Shown here: positions 60,571 through 64,000 of the stretch, in pieces
Position numbering within the stretch: position 1 is the first letter of the stretch
Layout of the letters: each line of letters starts with the position of its first letter
Assembly: GCA_027924585.1 (NCBI GenBank)
Contig: BSBM01000059.1
Coordinates: 5,270,001-5,334,000, forward strand
Reading direction: 5' to 3'
Length of the DNA stretch: 64,000 bases
From: Larix kaempferi
Lineage: Eukaryota > Streptophyta > Pinopsida > Pinales > Pinaceae
Made by a program: the position numbers and the translations under genes
The notes under the pieces: model-generated
Database searches by the model: none
Told to the model about the DNA's origin: nothing
What the model saw: only the letters and a program-made list of their open reading frames with translations

Positions 60571-62154
60571 GTGAAAAAATTGATCTCCATGGCTGGTACG
60601 TGGAAGAACTACAATGCCCTCAGGATGCAGTGCAGGAAAATAACGACAACTGCCATGTTTTAAGACGTCGGAACACGTCTCTAACTTAACACACAAGTTA
60701 CTAAAAATTTTAACCTAGTTCTACCGTTAATTTTATCTGGATGGTTAGGTGAATACATGAGGTGAGTACATAAACGTAAACATAATGCAAACCCTAACTA
60801 CAAGAAAAATGCACTCTTTCTCTTGATGGAATCTATGTACGGGAAGGAGAGATCTTTTTCCAATGGTCTCACAAATCATTAAATTTCAACAACACTCTCA
60901 ATCTACCAAAAATGATAATGAAAGCACTCTTTTTGTTTTGCAAGCAAAACATGGAAATCAACAACACATCAAATCCAAATCAAAGCACTTCTTTTTGTCT
61001 TTTTTAATTAAAATGAACCTAAATGATGAAAAAGGAGAATCTCTATCTAGAGCACACTAACTTTTCAATTTTCACAATGATAACCTAAAAGCATGAAAAC
61101 CAAAGATGCATATAACTCCTTCAAGCATGGAATCACTTTTGAAAAAATTGGACTACACTTGGATTTTCCAAGAAAGTGAATGACTCATAATTCGAGAAAA
61201 ATGCAAACGATTAATTCTCTTTCCAAACTTTCTGAATTCCAATGCATGAAACAATTTTTACAACAATTCTCAAATGAGCTTGAAAACGGTAAAAATGAAG
61301 CACCTTTAATTTTTCCAATGATATGCCAAGACGAAACTTGATAACGATGATGCTTTTAAGTGTAAATGGATGAAAAGAAAGACTACTTGCAGCACTCTAA
61401 TCACTTGGAAATTCTCAAAGAAATGACAAGCACTCCAATGACCTAAAAACACAAAAATCACTCGAAAAGATCAAATGCAAGCCAACCAAAGATAACTAAT
61501 CTCAACAATAGTTTGGGAGCGGATATAGCATGCTGGATAGATCTAGTGAGGTGATCAGGAAGAACGAGATGGAGTGGATGACCGTGGGGGATTGAAATTT
61601 CCCACCACTTCAATTGAAATCACTTGATAAAAAAGACCCAAAGACCAACACAAGCAAACCAAATGAAACACTGTTGAATAAAAGGACCTCTGCCTGGAAG
61701 ATACAGTGCAGAGATGTCTACTGATCAATCCAAAAATCAAAATTTGGAGAAGAAGAGCCCAAGCCCTAAGCTTGAAAACTCGGCGCAGGCTGTGGTTAGG
61801 CACAGAGCGCCCAACGCAGGTTGCAAGAAGGGGAAAAGCGTCGGCGGCGTAGACTGTCAAATAGGCAAAAGCGTCGGTGGCGCAGTATCCTCAGAAGAAA
61901 AAAGTGCTCTGGATAAACATGCGCACTGGGTACACTACCCAGGTGCGTCGGGCGAATAAATCAGTGCAAACAAGGAAAAAATCCAAGCAATGATCAAGTA
62001 AATGGACTGAAAATGGTTTTGCAGACCTAGAGAAAGTCAACAAACTCCTAAAGGAAAGAAGCTGATGCTGAAAATAGGCTCAAGAGGCAAAGTAATGGCT
62101 CATTAAGAAAATCAAGAATAACACACTCAAACTTGAAATCAAAACAAATGTATG

Positions 62155-64000
62155 TCCCCAGTACGATCGCCGGATTTGTTATTGGACAATCTACTTGAGC
62201 GGACGCGAGCCAGATCTCCCTAGTTCAATGTGAATCTAGAACAAATAAGGACAGAATACAAAGCTACTTTCTTAGATCTACTTAGATATCAAGTACTTAG
62301 ACATCTTACCTTCGGATTGTAGATCTTCTTCCTCGTTGTTGCTCCAAGCTCTGCGGTCGTCAAATCCGTAACTGCAAGACATGTCAAAACATGTGGAAAC
62401 AATACAAGCAGTAAAACATGTCTAAACAATAATTGATCTAAGTAAACAGTTAAGGAAGTAAACTACAAACATTACCAACACAATAACATTCGTGGAAAGA
62501 GTTCATATTACTGTAAAAAAGAGGGAAATACAATGTAGAGAGATGATTACAACCTAAGCCTTAATGCTACAATCCTCCTCCAACAAGCCAAGCCAATGCC
62601 CCCAAAGGAAGTGTGAGTCTCCCAATAGATGGATAGGGATCCCCTAAGGTAATTTCACCAGCATGTAAGTGCCATGGACTTCCTCCCCTTGGAATGGAGA
62701 GGGGCCTTGTATTTATAGGACCAAGTGGATAGAGTAGGTTGAGGATCATGGAGAGAGGGCTAAGGGATCTGTTGTCACCTAACCTGTAGTTACCCCTATG
62801 GATGTATCCACTCATGGATGGCAATAGGGAAGGGAAAATCAAAGGTGCAACCACGATCACCTCGACCTCCAATGGATTGGTTGTCACGCCAGTCGAGGCA
62901 ACCTTCACTTTATGTTGTCTAGCCCAGACAACAAAGGGGGAGACCCGATCTACTCCCGACAGGAGAGATCAAAACCAAGACACCAAATCAAGTTAATTCT
63001 AAATGAAGTAAGGTGTATGGTTCATCCTAGACCTTAGGGTGAAGTCACAAGACAAGTGAGGGATTCAAAGAGTGTAGCTTTGGTTCATAGTTGATGTGGG
63101 AGTGACTTATAATATTTGAAATGAGATCTAGGATTAGAGTACTAGTTCAATATTGGAAAATCCACTGCCTTGGGAATCGTGTCCAATGCAGGGTAGTTTA
63201 AGGGTTAAATTGGGGATAACTAGTACAAGTGACAAGCTTGACCATGATACATGATGGCATCAAGGGTTTAGTTCACCACACAAGGTCAAACCACAAGTTA
63301 ATCCAACAATCTAGGAAAGTCGAATTGACTTGGAGAGAAACCAATGCCTTGGGAATTGGGATAATGGAGTCAAAGTAGGGTTGACTTGTTGTTAAAGACT
63401 CCTATGGCATGAGACAAGTGGGCGATTAAGGTCTTGATGGATGAATAGGTCTAGATCTAGGTTTGACCAAAGTGGACCACAATCCCTTAAAATAAGGGAT
63501 GCTATCCCCAAGGCAAGATTTGACAAGGTGACACACTAGACCTAGGTTTTGAATTATTCCCGTTCCAAATCCACTGAAATCTCAAGTACCCTTGTCCTAG
63601 AAGTGGACAAACTCCCTTCTCCCAGGTGGTGTGACTTTACCCAAGGAAGCCTAAAAGTGGGGTAAATGGGGTTAAGACAAGTCCGATGACATCCAAACTT
63701 TAGATCCGGGTAGGTTAGTCAAGTAGGAGTGTGGATCTATAATTTCACGGCAATCCGACGACTAGATCTTACTAGATCTGAGTTTAAATATACCAAGTGG
63801 TCCAAAATGGGGATTAAATCCCTTAAAATGTGGAATAGGGCCCACAAGGTATAAATCAGAAAAGTGACAATCTGGGGGTAGGTTATTTGATGTGTAGATT
63901 ATGAATCAAGCGGGATCTCAACTACCCACCACCTAGATCTAGGCCAACTCACCCTCACCAATAAGTGCGCCTTGCTTGGGAGAGCTAGTTTGGCTTGGGA
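62155..64000 (-). repeat. LTR-like block with primer-site-like motif, copy C (cut by window end)
   Basis: Matches 6619-8464. Carries the only base seen to be private to copy C (63761). Confidence 0.5.

Larger units (their letters stand above)
55537..64000. repeat. Tandem 27,768-bp unit, copy C (first 8,464 bp, cut by window end)
   Basis: Third copy, truncated by the window end and not by a biological break. Over its 8.46 kb I noticed one difference from both other copies, at 63761 (A, where A and B have G at 8225 and 35993). At 55567, 57769, 57819 and 57827 it carries the copy B base, so B and C are closer to each other than either is to A. Whether the array continues beyond 64000 cannot be told from this window. 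Confidence 0.95.

Noticed and set aside
1-64000. The many 60-130-codon frames as separate genes
   Set aside because: Most overlap Copia or gypsy bodies in other frames or lie in AT-rich sequence, overlap each other on opposite strands and show no domain.
1-64000. Circular plasmid, organelle genome or rDNA as the source of the periodicity
   Set aside because: No organelle genes, rRNA or replication genes are present; the contents are nuclear retroelements. A circular nuclear-derived DNA stays possible but is not shown.

Overview
The window looks like repeat-dense nuclear DNA of a seed plant, possibly a gymnosperm. The organism call is an inference from the Ty1/copia and Ty3/gypsy families present, the initiator-Met-type primer sites, the AT-rich non-coding stretches and the absence of any intact single-copy gene. 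No bacterial operon, rRNA or recognisable organelle block is seen.

The dominant feature is a head-to-tail tandem array with a period of exactly 27,768 bp. Copy A is 1-27768, copy B is 27769-55536, and copy C is 55537-64000, its first 8,464 bp. Every element I located recurs at +27,768 (and +55,536 where the window allows). I found no indels and only about ten single-base differences between A and B, and one between C and the others. The phase of the unit is arbitrary: a minus-strand Copia element runs without a break across 27768/27769 and 55536/55537, so position 1 is not a biological edge.

Layout of one unit (copy A coordinates): minus-strand Ty1/copia element with its 5' LTR (3629-4232), primer-binding site (3617-3628), leader and a decayed gag-pol (3051 down to 1, continuing into the end of the neighbouring unit at 27376); a plus-strand Ty3/gypsy remnant with a protease fragment (4564-5034); a minus-strand LTR-like block (about 6640-9509); an unassigned AT-rich stretch (9510-12300); a GC-rich foldback (12340-12650); a possible small peptide gene; a 72-bp minisatellite; a CACTA-like foldback MITE (14233-14554); a tRNA-Ile(UAU)-like gene (14624-14695, minus); a run of two-copy micro-duplications (13.3-17.6 kb); an LRR-gene scrap; an unrecognised 132-codon frame; a lone Copia-type LTR with primer site (18924-19290); a second LTR-like block inverted relative to the first (20860-23134); and a plus-strand Ty1/copia pol pseudogene (23668-26793) that faces the minus-strand element tail to tail.

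No gene here is likely to encode a working protein. Both Copia elements carry several stops and a frameshift. The minus-strand one has also lost the reverse-transcriptase core, and its third integrase catalytic residue is now a stop codon. The point of interest is the higher-order structure: a mosaic of old, separately decayed elements amplified recently as one 27.8-kb block.
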